In this document: in pieces, positions 33,872 through 43,416 of the stretch
How the letters are laid out: every line of letters starts with the position of its first letter
Numbering within the stretch: position 1 is the first letter of the stretch
Origin: Lepas anatifera
Taxonomy: Eukaryota > Arthropoda > Thecostraca > Lepadidae
Reading direction: 5' to 3'
Assembly (NCBI GenBank): GCA_034440635.1
Contig: JAOTON010002096.1
Location: 67,001 to 131,000 of the forward strand
DNA length: 64,000 bases
Position numbers and translations under genes: made by a program
The notes under the pieces: generated by a model
Database searches by the model: none
Told to the model about the DNA's origin: nothing
Seen by the model: only the letters and a program-made list of their open reading frames with translations

Positions 33872-34411
33872 TTATTTAAAAGAGAACGGGCCAAGATTTA
33901 CTGCGGGCGTGTTCAGCAGGCAGAGAGAGTTGAGATGGAGGAAACGTTCCACTGTTCGGCCTCGGGGACACGAGCGGTCCGAGGACGCTCCCCATGATGG
34001 GTTGTGAGCATTAAAGTCGCCCAATAGAACAAAAGGGGTTGGCAGTTGGTCAACAAGAGCATTAAGACTATGCAGATCAATGTTGCCACCAGGAGGGAGG
34101 TAAATAGAACAAACTGTGATTTTCACAAATCCTAAATCTACCCGGGCGGCCACTGCCTGCAGAACCGTGTTCAAGCGAACAGGGAAGCACGGGGTGCAGT
34201 GGTGAACTGCCACCATAACACCACCGTAGGCAATGGTGCTACTGAAAACGTCCTTTCTGAACGTCTGGAACTGTCGCAGGTTAAAAAGGCTTCCAGGCGA
34301 CAGTTTTGTCTCTTGAAGGCAAAGCACACTAGGGTTATACTGTGATATAATGTGTTGCAGGTCAGAAAGATTCGCGCGAATACCACGGCAGTTCCACTGA
34401 ACAATAATCAT
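33872..34411 (-). pseudogene. Truncated endonuclease domain from a second LINE ORF2
   Basis: The ATG at 34411 (MIIVQWNCRGIRANLSDLQ) begins an ORF2 nearly identical to X3's. It follows CLQETKLSPG, YLPPGGN and LLGDFNAHN, then departs from homology after SLCLLNT (about 33907) and stops after some 180 residues. It lacks the SDHFP block and RT, so it is non-catalytic. Its 3' neighbour is the complete ORF2 of another subfamily. Confidence 0.85.
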
Positions 34412-36129
34412 TTAAATAAAGGGAAACGGGCTTAGTGAGTGAAAGAAAAAGAACTGGCCTACGGTAACTGACCCTAGCCCTTCCAAGGGGGCCGGAACCC
34501 CCGTATGGCCCTCTGGCTAGTCCCACGTTTGAACCACCCAGCCGGTTGCGAACCGGTCCGCGGCCTCGCCCGCTTTCGGTGGAATTACCGCGGGCGCGCG
34601 AGGTCTGGGGCTGGCTGAGAGGACTGCCCGCCGGACGTTTTGTCGGAGACCTACCGCGCGGCACTTCCTCAAAATTTTTTCGCATTGTTGCGACAGTGGA
34701 CGAGGCAGTGTCGGTAGGAAGCTGTGCTGGCTGCGTCTCGGTACCCGAAACGGGTGGTGGCTGTGGCGCTGCAGCAGCGTCGCCAACGGGTGGGATGACA
34801 GGGGACGGCGGGCGGCGCCCTCCCGCGGGAGAGGCTTTTCCCCCTCGTCCCACGACTACCCATCCCTCTGAAACCGGCGGGAATCCACCGGGAGGCGCAC
34901 CAGGTGTTGGTGCAGAGTCACCGGCACCAGGAGACGGCTGGTGCTTAGGGGCGGTGACAGACCCCTTTCCCCCATCCCTGGCGGGGGCCGAATGAGGAGA
35001 GACAGAAGCGGGGGCGATGACCTGCCCCTCACCCCCCACGGAGGGGGCGCGCGGAGGAGGTGCCGCCGTCGGCTCAGGAGCCGGGGCGGCGGGCTGGCGT
35101 GAAAACACCAGCCCCATCCTCCCTGCCAGGCGAACAAAGTCCGCCACGGTTAGGGAGCGGATGACCTCCTCCGCGGTCATCCTTGGGGTGTTTGGTATAC
35201 CTGTAGAGGCTACCTGTGCGAAACTTTTCCGCGGGTGGGACGCCTCGTATGCGTCCCGTGCCTCACGAAAACTGATACGTTGTGTGGTCTTTATAGATAG
35301 TATTTCTTTTTCTCGGAGAAACTCTGGGCATGATCGGTCTGTTACCTGGTGGCAACCCCCCACAGTTTGCACATTTCAATGCTTCGGCATCACACTCAGT
35401 GGTGCTGTGGTGTAACGATGAACACTTCCCACATACACCTTTACCTTTGCAGAATCGGGCACTGTGTCCATATTTCTGGCACGTAAAGCATCGCATGGGG
35501 CTTGGCACGAAGGGCCTCACCCCGACTCTTGAATATCCAACAAAGATGTGATTCGGTAACTCTTCTGTGTCAAACGTAAGTATAACAGTGTCAGTGTCGA
35601 GCATAGCATCTCCAATTTTCCTACGAATCCTCCGCACCTCCACCACTCCGAGTTCCTCAAGTCCTTCAACAATCTCTTCCTCAGACAGCCCCCTTAGCTC
35701 CTGACTATTCACCACGCCTTTCTTAAAGTTCTTAGTTCTGTGTGGCTCTACTGAAATGTTGATTTTGCATGTCTTTTTCGATCCCGAGTCCTTCCTCGTG
35801 AACGTCAGTTCCGTCACGGAGAGTGCACGCTCGGCATCCTCGGTTCGCGCAAACTCAACTTCCAACGATCCGTCACGTAACTTGTCACATCTCACGACCT
35901 TGCCCAGACGATCTAGTGCCTCCTTTCGCTTAAATGGTGACAGTGCTGCAAGGGATGAGGATGTGTCCAGTCCCCTCATTACCAAAACGCGAGGACAGGA
36001 AGGCTGGCTCATCGTCTTTTGCGGTTTGGGCGCAGGTGTCTGCATGGTCCCTTCCCCTCTAGGGGGTTGAGAGGTGTCTACCTCCAGTGGAGGGTGCGGA
36101 GAGGGATTTGTGGTGCGTGTGGTATCCAT
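34362..36129 (-). pseudogene. LINE X2 ORF1, one frameshift
   Basis: The ATG at 36129 gives MDTTRT. Then come VMRGLDTSSSLAALSPFKRK, the N-terminal domain, knuckles CFTCQKYGHSARFC, CGKCSSLHHSTTEC and a third Cys pair, MTAEEVIRSLTVADFVRLAG, and a Pro/Ser-rich tail with RSPTKRPAGSP. The frame shifts in a C-run at 35354 that is one base longer than in X3. The ordinary stop (after PPWKG in X1 and X4) is lost, so this frame reads into ORF2. Confidence 0.85.
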
Positions 36130-37262
36130 GAGAGTATGATTAATTTCGGCCAGCCACGTGCGCCCCCCTTCCAACGAGGGTGCTACAGGGCGAAACGACG
36201 CACGGGCTGGCTATACGGGGGAGACGCCGCCGTTACAGAGGGGGGAGAGAGACTCACCAAACCCCCACTGCCCCGACGACGGTCCCCCCTTGCACCTAGC
36301 CTGGACGACCCCGGGCGGGACGCGGACACCCCTCCCTCCCCGGGGGTGAAGTCTGGACCTCACCAAAGGAGGGAGGGACAGCCGAGCCCCACCAAAGGCC
36401 GGCAGACTTTTACAATGCTGCTACTCTTGCCGATGCCCTCAAGAGTTCCCCGCCCTTGCGGAAATCCAGACCAAAGTAGAGTGTTGCTAGAGGAACACGA
36501 ACGAACACAGCGCATCCCCCAGCTCAGCTACCAGGACTCCTTCATCCCGGGGTACGGGTCGGTGCGCAGCTCACCTTAAAAGACAGGCGCCCTCGCACGG
36601 CCTCATCGGAGCAGGCGACTACCACCTGCTCGTCACAACTGATTCCCGGCTGGTCCGAGAGAAGCGAGCCCCCCGGCCCGCAGGGCCGGCGATTAGAGGG
36701 GATCCAATCGCCAGCCACACGAGCCGGAGGCCCACATACACCCAGACCATCCAGGAATCATAGGCACGTGCAAGGACGCCCATGATACTGGGATAATGTG
36801 GGTAACTGGGAAGTTATGAGTTGGAAAAGGAAGAGGGTCGGTCTGCGCTGTCCAGCCCAGACACGCGCCGCACGCGACCGAGGTGTCCACACTCAAGACG
36901 AGCCAGAGTGCACACACCCCCGCCACCCGCGGAGACACGCCGGGCCAGACAACGCAGACAGTGGGCAGGACGGGTGTTTAGGAGTGGACAGAAAGGATAC
37001 GGGTGGAAAGACATGGAGAGATAAGGAAATAAGGAAAGAAGAGGAAAAGGAACAAGGAGTTGGTGGGATTTGAATTTAGGAAGGCCAAGAAAGGATGAGG
37101 ATGGCAGTTTCGATTTGGCCTCTCGACCGAAGGCGAGGGGCGAAACCCATCCTGCCAACTGGGGTCGCGGGTGTCGTCACATCCCGTACCCAATTATCCA
37201 TGTGCCGGACCTGTCAGCAGGTGCAAACGAGTCCGGCAGATGAAAATTGGTCCCCTGCGGGG
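36130..37262 (-). other. LINE X2 5'UTR
   Basis: Complete; sense start CCCCGCAGGGGACC directly after the TSD. It shares the 1.1-kb module of X1, Y1, X3 and X4. Confidence 0.85.
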
Positions 37263-37275
37263 AGGTCCCCCGTCA

Positions 37276-37288
37276 ATGCGCGTGTTAA
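37276..37288 (+). mobile_element. Right terminal repeat of the type-A TTAA element
   Basis: ATGCGCGTG followed by TTAA completes the terminal inverted repeat of the element begun at 29758 and proves continuity across LINE X2. Confidence 0.7.
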
Positions 37289-37966
37289 TGATGTATAATA
37301 TGACCATACTAGGAAAACAAACGACCTGACCTCAGGTCAGGCCGATGTCACTTTTTGCTCTAGCATAGTCAATATGCTAATCAAATGACTTGCAAGAGCA
37401 ATCCAAACGCCATGGTTTCAGAATAAAAGTTGTATCATCATTTCATGCAAAGTACCTAATTGACCTAAGTCTGAAAACTGCTTAAGTAGCCCCAGATGAC
37501 CTCTTAGAGGTCACATGTCAAAAATTGAAAGATTAATCTGGATAGGGTCACGGGATACTAGGTGTGGAGAATGTGAAATTATTCTCAGATGTATATACAC
37601 AAATACAGCCCAAATTTGTTTTCCAATGTAGTTTCAATTGAGAGGTACTTGAACTTAGGTCATCGATATGAAAAGTTCCAGAATATGTGCTGTAGCTCTC
37701 GATGGGTCCATTCTGTGGTTTAAGTTTCAATCCGATGAATTTACCCATTTTGTACATATACCACCTTCAACATTTTTGAGAGTGAGGTCACTTGGCCTGC
37801 ACTGGTGATCTGACGTGAGATGACTTAGCCTTAGCATTTTATAGAAAGTAGGAGAATTGATCAAGGACAAGGTGAAACAAGTGCGATGGCGCTTCACGTC
37901 GCCGTTTTTTCGTCCCGCCGAGGGGGTGTTCAAATCAAATATCCCCCCATCAAGGCGAGGGGTAAA
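37289..37966 (+). mobile_element. TTAA-element fragment, right half
   Basis: It follows the 27585-28270 sequence (TGATGTATAATATGACC, GACCTGACCTCAGGTCAGG, CTTAAGTAGCCCCAGATG, CACTTGGCCTGCACTGG) and ends GGCGAGGGGTAAA, a decayed terminus. The left half is absent before 29758, so an earlier rearrangement is likely. Confidence 0.6.
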
Positions 37967-38395
37967 CTGCGCCCATGCTTGTGTTAACCCATTACCCAGG
38001 GGGTGCGGGTGTATGCAGGGGAAAGGGGGGGCGGCGTTCGGCTAACGCCACTGATGGGAAAATGTATCAAGCGATGATCACGTTGCAGTTTGAAGGCGAG
38101 AGCTGGAATATTGATGGAATCGACCAAAGACAGGGTGATCTATAAGTTTCACATTGTGACCCTGACCTTACTTTGACCTTAGGCTGAGGTCAAATAATTG
38201 CCTTTAAGGTCATTTTATGCAACATTAAAATACCCGGATCATGTTTGTCACTATCATGAAAAAATTGATGATGTATCTTGTGTTCTAAATCTGTAAACAT
38301 AAACCGTTTCGATAGACGTGAACTTTGATGACCTCTAGTAACATTGTTATTAGCATCTCCTGAACATAGATGACAACTTGCAGATTTCAAAAGAT
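37967..38395. other. Non-coding, decayed AGGTCA-rich repeat
   Basis: 38130-38230 contains CTGACCTTACTTTGACC and GGCTGAGGTCAAA, typical of the TTAA family, but no ends can be placed. No gene is seen. Confidence 0.4.
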
Positions 38396-38749
38396 GGTTT
38401 TTTTCTTCATATTTTTGCATTCCCATTCCTGGGAGCATTTAGTGTTAGTAGCTTGTCTGATTCATAAAACGCACTCACACTATGTACAGAGCGGAAGTTT
38501 CCATCTGCCATTACGGGATAGCGACAAAGCACTCGGCGGGCTATGGGCTGTTCCGGTCTCCCCAAGCCGCAGCGCCCTGCTCAGGCTGAGCCCTCACATG
38601 ATGGCCGCGGGCGGGGAGACCAGACCAGTGGATCACTTTAAAGGCCGATCAGGCCCGTGCACTCACAAACAGGTACTCCGGCTGGCACGGCGTTGATTCC
38701 ACTGCTGCGGCGCGCATTCCCCAGTGTGCCGCCAGACCGGTGGATCACT
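38396..38749 (-). mobile_element. SINE2, second copy, 3' portion
   Basis: Reverse complement of the 13358-13718 body: shared CATATTTTTGC, CTGGGAGCA and ATCACTTTAAAGGCC. It includes a tandem duplication of a 115-bp unit (ending CCGGTGGATCACTTTAA) not seen in copy 1. It is interrupted at TTAA (38750) by the element that follows. Confidence 0.65.
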
Positions 38750-39772
38750 TTAACACCCGCCCTGCTTGGGTCCCTGGAATGACACATCCCGCTGGGAGGG
38801 GGGGCGTATTTCGCCCTCCCCCTCCGTATCTCATTTCCCAGGAAAGCTAAATAAAAATTACGGGCGGCGTTCGAAAGCTCTTGACGAGACCAAGAGAAAA
38901 TATAGAAGCATTTTTATGTCAGGTCCATATTGAGGTCAGCATAGGTCATAGAAGGTTTCATAGGCTCACAACAGAGCAGTGTACGTTTACACCTCTAGAT
39001 ATTCATTCAGCAAAGTTAGAGCAAATATGTATGCATCAATGAATTTTTCTCCTCGTGGGGAATCGAATGATGTATTATATGACCTTGGTAGGTGACATTT
39101 TGAAAATGACCTGACCTCGAGTTAAGTCAGGTTCACAGGGTGACCTGAAATGGTCATGTTGCACATCAATCAACTCCCCTGACAATATATGCACAATACA
39201 AGCAGAATAAGAGATGTATCTCAATTCATTCAGAAGTAATTGGCAAAACAATCACTGTATGCTCCTGTGACCTGACATGACCTTTGAGAGGTTAAATCGT
39301 AAAAAAATCAACTTTATCTTCAAGATCGGGGTAAGGATACACGGTGTGAGAATTTTTACCTTGATCTATCCAGTATTTACTGAATACGGGCCCTTTCAAT
39401 TTTTCACCGTAGACTTATAATGGTGTGACCAAAGTTTTGACCCCACCTTAGGTCACAAACGAAAAAATTCTGGGACAGCAGATTTGTAAAACCTAATAAC
39501 CTTATCCTTTTGTGAAAGGTTCAAACTTATCGGTTGGCAGATGTTCCTTAGGCGCTGCTTGAAGCTCGTGATTTTAGGTTTTGAGGTCGGGTCGCTTGGC
39601 CTTATACAGCTCCTTGACCTGATATGCTCTGACATAAAAAATTGGTCATATGCGTAAAATTGATCAAGAATAATGTGCTGTCAGTTTCGTTGCTCTGCGT
39701 TTCTTTGTTTTTGCGTTATCTGGGGAAAAACAGGAGAGAGGGGGCGAATTCCCCCAGCAGGGCGCATGTTAA
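38750..39772 (+). mobile_element. TTAA-flanked element inserted in SINE2
   Basis: TTAA occurs at 38750-38753 and 39769-39772. The ends are TTAACACCCGCCCTGC and, reverse-complemented, TTAACATGCGCCCTGC. SINE2 reads GATCACT-TTAA on the left and TTAA-AGGCCGATC on the right. The uninterrupted form GATCACTTTAAAGGCCGATC is present at 38629-38648, so one TTAA became two. 1,023 bp, non-coding, with AGGTCA half-sites. Confidence 0.8.
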
Positions 39773-39930
39773 AGGCCGATCAGGCCCATGCACCCACAAA
39801 CAGGTACGCCGGCTGGCACGGCGTTGATTCCACTGCTGCGGCGCGCACTCCCCAGTGTACCGCCATCTCCTGGGTAGGTGGCGACCGCGAAGAAGGCTGC
39901 CATAGGCCAGCCTACGCAGAATGTTTCGGT
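39773..39930 (-). mobile_element. SINE2, second copy, 5' portion without tRNA head
   Basis: It contains the uninterrupted X1 target (on the minus strand CCCAGGAGATGGCGGTACAC), so it serves as the empty site for X1. The tRNA-like head is missing beyond about 39930. Confidence 0.65.
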
Positions 39931-40213
39931 TATAAGCTGACATGTATCCTTGCTTTCAGGCGGTGCCGACGTTCTCCGCTGCGACCACTGCAGCTACCAT
40001 TGTCTGTGTAACGTTCCGACTCCGGGAGGTCATTACGTTCCGCATAACAGAAAATGGTATGACATTTTTATATCGAATGTAGTTTACCAGATCTCAATAG
40101 CTCTGATGGAATAAGTGTTATGCCCAGTTTTCTTAAAAATTGCATATTTGAGTGAAAATAGCCTATCGTGACCTAACTTGAACTCTGGAGGTCAAAACAT
40201 TGACCTGAGCGCT
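39931..40213. other. Unassigned sequence with a short cysteine-rich frame
   Basis: 40060-40213 resembles the TTAA family (TGACCTAACTTGAAC, GGAGGTCAAAACATTGACC). 39959-40110 has a plus-strand frame containing LRCDHCSYHCLCNVP after an acceptor-like CTTTCAG. It is too short to call. Confidence 0.3.
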
Positions 40214-40238
40214 TGATTGATTGATTATTGGGGCTTAA

Positions 40239-40271
40239 GGGCGCACCAGCCTTAGTGGTTATATAGCGACC
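40239..40271 (-). other. 3' hairpin tail of LINE Y2 (one decayed pair)
   Basis: Sense GGTCGC pairs with GCGCCC apart from one mismatch, and the loop has TATATAACC. The oldest copy is the only LINE tail with a broken stem. Confidence 0.65.
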
Positions 40272-40497
40272 AGATCAACTAAGGCCAATGCCTTTAATAG
40301 CCTCTTCCTGAATACATGTTTATGATCTGTTTGAAGTGGTCAGTTCTGCCGTAAGACAAACACTCGCTAAAAATGAAAATCTCCCACGTTCCTATCCCCA
40401 TCACCGGCCAGACAAACAGTTACGTAGATTACACATCCACAGTAAAACGTCAGCACTCACCAGTAAGCTCCACACTCTGCACCCCTGAGCAGGGCAA

Positions 40498-41105
40498 TCA
40501 CCCTGGGTCATATATGACTGTGAAACATATAGCTCTGAGAAAATCGAGGATCTGGCTGATCATATCAGCATTCCTACCTATCAAATCAATCAATGTCAGT
40601 TCTTGTTCTCGAGGGCAAAAGTACCTGTCTCTTTCAAGGTCATAGTCAGGGCACGACACCAGTACGGGGCGGACTGAGAGCGGTTCCAGGCAGCGTCGGC
40701 AGAGTGGTCTCGCCTCCCCGCAAAGAAGATATCGGTGGGTCGCCAGGGTGTGACCAGTGCGTAATCGACAGAGTGCCACCGGCATCGCCGCGACGAACAG
40801 GGCCACTCACCAATCTCTGGCTTTATCTCTAGCAATTTATTGTGCGTATGCGTCATCCACCAGCGCTGCCAGGAATTCCGAAGGTGCAAAGAAAGATGGG
40901 GAAGTAGGTCTCGGGCCGGGATTGGTAGTCTGCGTGTACAGGGGCGGCTTGAGACACACTTCAGGGCTGCGTCCGCCTTCTCGTTCCCCTCTATTCCCAC
41001 ATGGCTGGGCACCCAACACAAAGTAACATTTTTACCATCTTTGGCCAGACAGGTTAAGCGGAGCTGCATCTTCTGAACAAAATTGTCTTTAGAATTAAAA
41101 CTCAG
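40498..41105 (-). pseudogene. LINE Y2 ORF2, RNase H C-part and terminal finger
   Basis: The frames read ALLSFNSKDN, then NVTLCWVPSHVGIEGNEKAD (the late RNase H block), IKPEIGEWP-like, CRLRTGHTLATHRYLLCGE and the finger CRRCLEPLSVRPVLVSC. It has frameshifts near 40790. The left boundary with Z1 is at 41105-41106, where the partner residues (TDSLSSM) are found at 46180. Confidence 0.75.
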
Positions 41106-41136
41106 TAAGGCTTTGTTGTTGTTGTTTGGGGTTTTA

Positions 41137-41168
41137 GGGCGCCTCGACTACTAGGTCATTTTGCGCCC
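41137..41168 (-). other. 3' hairpin tail of LINE Z1
   Basis: GGGCGC/GCGCCC with loop AAAATGACC, followed by CTAAAACCCC and an AAC microsatellite. Confidence 0.75.
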
Positions 41169-41292
41169 ATCTTAGTGTAAAAAAACAAAAATTAGTGGTA
41201 GTCAGCAGTAACCATTCAAAACATATCGAGAATGAAAACTAAGTGGATCAGCCAACAACTTCTAATGTGACGAACCAATTACCCAACACTGA

Positions 41293-43416
41293 CTAGGTCT
41301 CCCAGCTCCTGCCGTCGAACATTTCAGATACACACCAGGCTGTACGCGTGTTCCACTCTGCTGGTGGTCTGGCCATTCGTTCCGGGTATCCGAGACCCTT
41401 AGGCGGAGAGCGACGCACGAAAGTAGTGTCCCTATCCATGTAGGCCTCTCTGACTCTCGGCCCCGGATGCCTACCATCACTAGCGGGGGATGGGCGCGGC
41501 ACATCCTGCCAGACGTGCTGGACGTTTCCGATACTCTCGGTGGAGCCCGAGTGCAGCCTTGGTTGAAGAACCTCTTTTTGTACCCTCGGTACCGCAATTC
41601 GCTTTCCCTTTGAATCCCGAAACACCAAATCTGTTTCCTCTTCTCTGTCTTGGGATTTTCTTTCCTCGAAACGTAGGTTTGGAGAGGAGAGCCTGCGCTT
41701 TCCTTCACGGGTGCCTGTGCTCAGGTGGTCCCTGCCTGTTGCTTTAGCGGGAGGTGTTGGTGGAGGCGGGGGTGGTGGAGGGTACGGCGGCGGCATTAGC
41801 CCCGTGTCCCCGCGACCTGGAGATGAAACGGCTTCACCACGCTCCTTGCGCATACGACCCTTTGGAGGCGCCGACGAGGACCGCTCTGACCCATACCGCT
41901 TGGTAAACACGTCTGGGGGTGCTGTTGTGTTCGATTGTATGGGAGTCTGTGGTGTTGAAGATTTGTCGGTGACAGGGGTGGATACTGTAGTTTCTGGTTG
42001 TTTGTGTGTGGATCCTAAGCTGCGAGCCGCAGCAGGATGTACCTCTGTGCCTGAAGAACTAGTATCTGTTTGATTGACTCGTGCGCGTTTTGCTGCAGGA
42101 TGATCTTCCCACTGTTCTGCGGCTTTCTTAGTCTCAGTCACTGGCTGTTCCCTACTTCTGTCAGCTCCTGCATTGTCCTTGGAAGAACCTAACCGTTGTT
42201 GTTGTAGTGTGACGTGCGCTACCGTTAGGGGTTCCTTGGCTGTGGATGTCTGAGTACCCCTTTCGGCTGTGTGGTTGCTCAGATCCTCTGGCTTCGAACA
42301 TGTCACTGGCAATGACACGTTCTCTGTGAAGCATGTTTGGGTGCTCTTTTCAGCTCTGAGCCTGTTTGGCACGTCAGACTGGGCGTCATCGGGTGTGCAG
42401 GTGGGGGTAATAGTCTGTGGGGTCAGACCACCGGATAGACCCATGAAATCGCGGACAGATAGGTGCATAATGTCTCGCATGGTCGAGTCTACACTGAGTG
42501 ATGACTGCAATCGTCCCGACTCACCCACGAGAGCGTCGCGGAAAGTGGAGCTCTTTGTGGTCCAAACTTCAACAGCTGGTTCGGATGAACCAGGAGACCT
42601 GCGGTGATTGTCTACTCGCGCTCCAACTTCTCCGGACGCCGTACCCAGAGCCTTAGCCTTCAGCTTCTCTCTCTCGGAGAGAAACCTGGAGCACGAGCGT
42701 GACCATGCCTCGTGGTCCCCTTTACATGCAGTGCATTTTGCTTTGTTCGCAGTGCACGCGGTGGAGGTGTGACCTTCCTCCGAGCACCTTGCGCATCGCT
42801 CTTTTCCCTTGCATGATTTTGCGACGTGGCCGTACCCTTGACACCGGTAACACCGTATTGGATCCGGAACGTACCGACGTACACGCACTGAAATCCAACC
42901 AATACGCACTGCTCGAGGCAGCTCCTTGCTGTTGAATGTAAGGACATAAGTGTTAGTGGCAACTAGCTCGCCGTCCTGCCTCCTGTTCATCCTACGCACC
43001 TTGATCACCCCTTGCTCCTCCAGACCAAACAAAACATCCTCCTCCGCTGCGCCCTCGAGCTCGCGGCAGGTAACAACGCCCAATGCGTTGTTCTTCGTCG
43101 GGTGTAAAGCTACAGAACCCGGTACCAACACCAAAGATTTATCTTTCCCTACAAAGCTGAGCTGCTTTGCCGCCAAGAGATCACACGTTTCCTTGTCCGA
43201 CGACATGACAACTTCAAGTTTTGTTTCCGAGTGTCGATAAACATGGGTTGCAGTCCCGAATTTCGACACAGCCTGATTAACCTGGAAGGGGTTCATCTTG
43301 TGACTGCCCTCAAGAGTCACCATCAGAACTCTAGGAGAAGTTCTGTCCCCCGCAGGGGAGGAAGAACCCGTCGGTTGGACGGGAGTGTTGGAGGTTGTGC
43401 TATTTTGAGACGCCAT
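41293..43416 (-). CDS. LINE Z1 ORF1, intact gag-like protein
   Basis: It is uninterrupted at 707 codons, starting MASQNSTTSN. Residues about 28-150 form the alpha/beta-like domain (VLMVTLEGSHKMNPFQVNQA). Then come FNSKELPRAVRIGW and CCHC knuckles at about 185-245 (CYRCQGYGHVAKSC, CARCSEEGHTSTAC, CTACKG). DIMHLSVRDFMGLSGGL corresponds to the SLTVADFIRLAG segment of the X/Y families. A long Ser/Thr/Pro-rich tail includes a short poly-Pro run near residue 545. It likely binds element RNA. An open frame in the midst of decayed LINEs suggests a young copy, or maintenance as a non-autonomous unit using ORF2 from another family. Confidence 0.8.
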   Translation of the reverse strand: MASQNSTTSNTPVQPTGSSSPAGDRTSPRVLMVTLEGSHKMNPFQVNQAVSKFGTATHVYRHSETKLEVVMSSDKETCDLLAAKQLSFVGKDKSLVLVPGSVALHPTKNNALGVVTCRELEGAAEEDVLFGLEEQGVIKVRRMNRRQDGELVATNTYVLTFNSKELPRAVRIGWISVRVRRYVPDPIRCYRCQGYGHVAKSCKGKERCARCSEEGHTSTACTANKAKCTACKGDHEAWSRSCSRFLSEREKLKAKALGTASGEVGARVDNHRRSPGSSEPAVEVWTTKSSTFRDALVGESGRLQSSLSVDSTMRDIMHLSVRDFMGLSGGLTPQTITPTCTPDDAQSDVPNRLRAEKSTQTCFTENVSLPVTCSKPEDLSNHTAERGTQTSTAKEPLTVAHVTLQQQRLGSSKDNAGADRSREQPVTETKKAAEQWEDHPAAKRARVNQTDTSSSGTEVHPAAARSLGSTHKQPETTVSTPVTDKSSTPQTPIQSNTTAPPDVFTKRYGSERSSSAPPKGRMRKERGEAVSSPGRGDTGLMPPPYPPPPPPPPTPPAKATGRDHLSTGTREGKRRLSSPNLRFEERKSQDREEETDLVFRDSKGKRIAVPRVQKEVLQPRLHSGSTESIGNVQHVWQDVPRPSPASDGRHPGPRVREAYMDRDTTFVRRSPPKGLGYPERMARPPAEWNTRTAWCVSEMFDGRSWET

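Larger units (their letters stand above)
29967..37262 (-). mobile_element. LINE X2, chimeric LINE with duplicated endonuclease start
   Basis: The 13-bp TSD AGGTCCCCCGTCA (29954-29966 and 37263-37275) flanks the whole unit. From the 3' end: ATG-type tail, shared hairpin, ORF2 (30147-33871), about 30 bp of its upstream region, then an abrupt join near 33900 into the middle of a second ORF2 (endonuclease N-part, 33907-34411), its ORF1 and a complete 5'UTR. The 5' part is almost identical to X3 (51909-55150), while the ORF2 is a different subfamily. One insertion assembled from two RNAs is the simplest reading. Confidence 0.9.
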
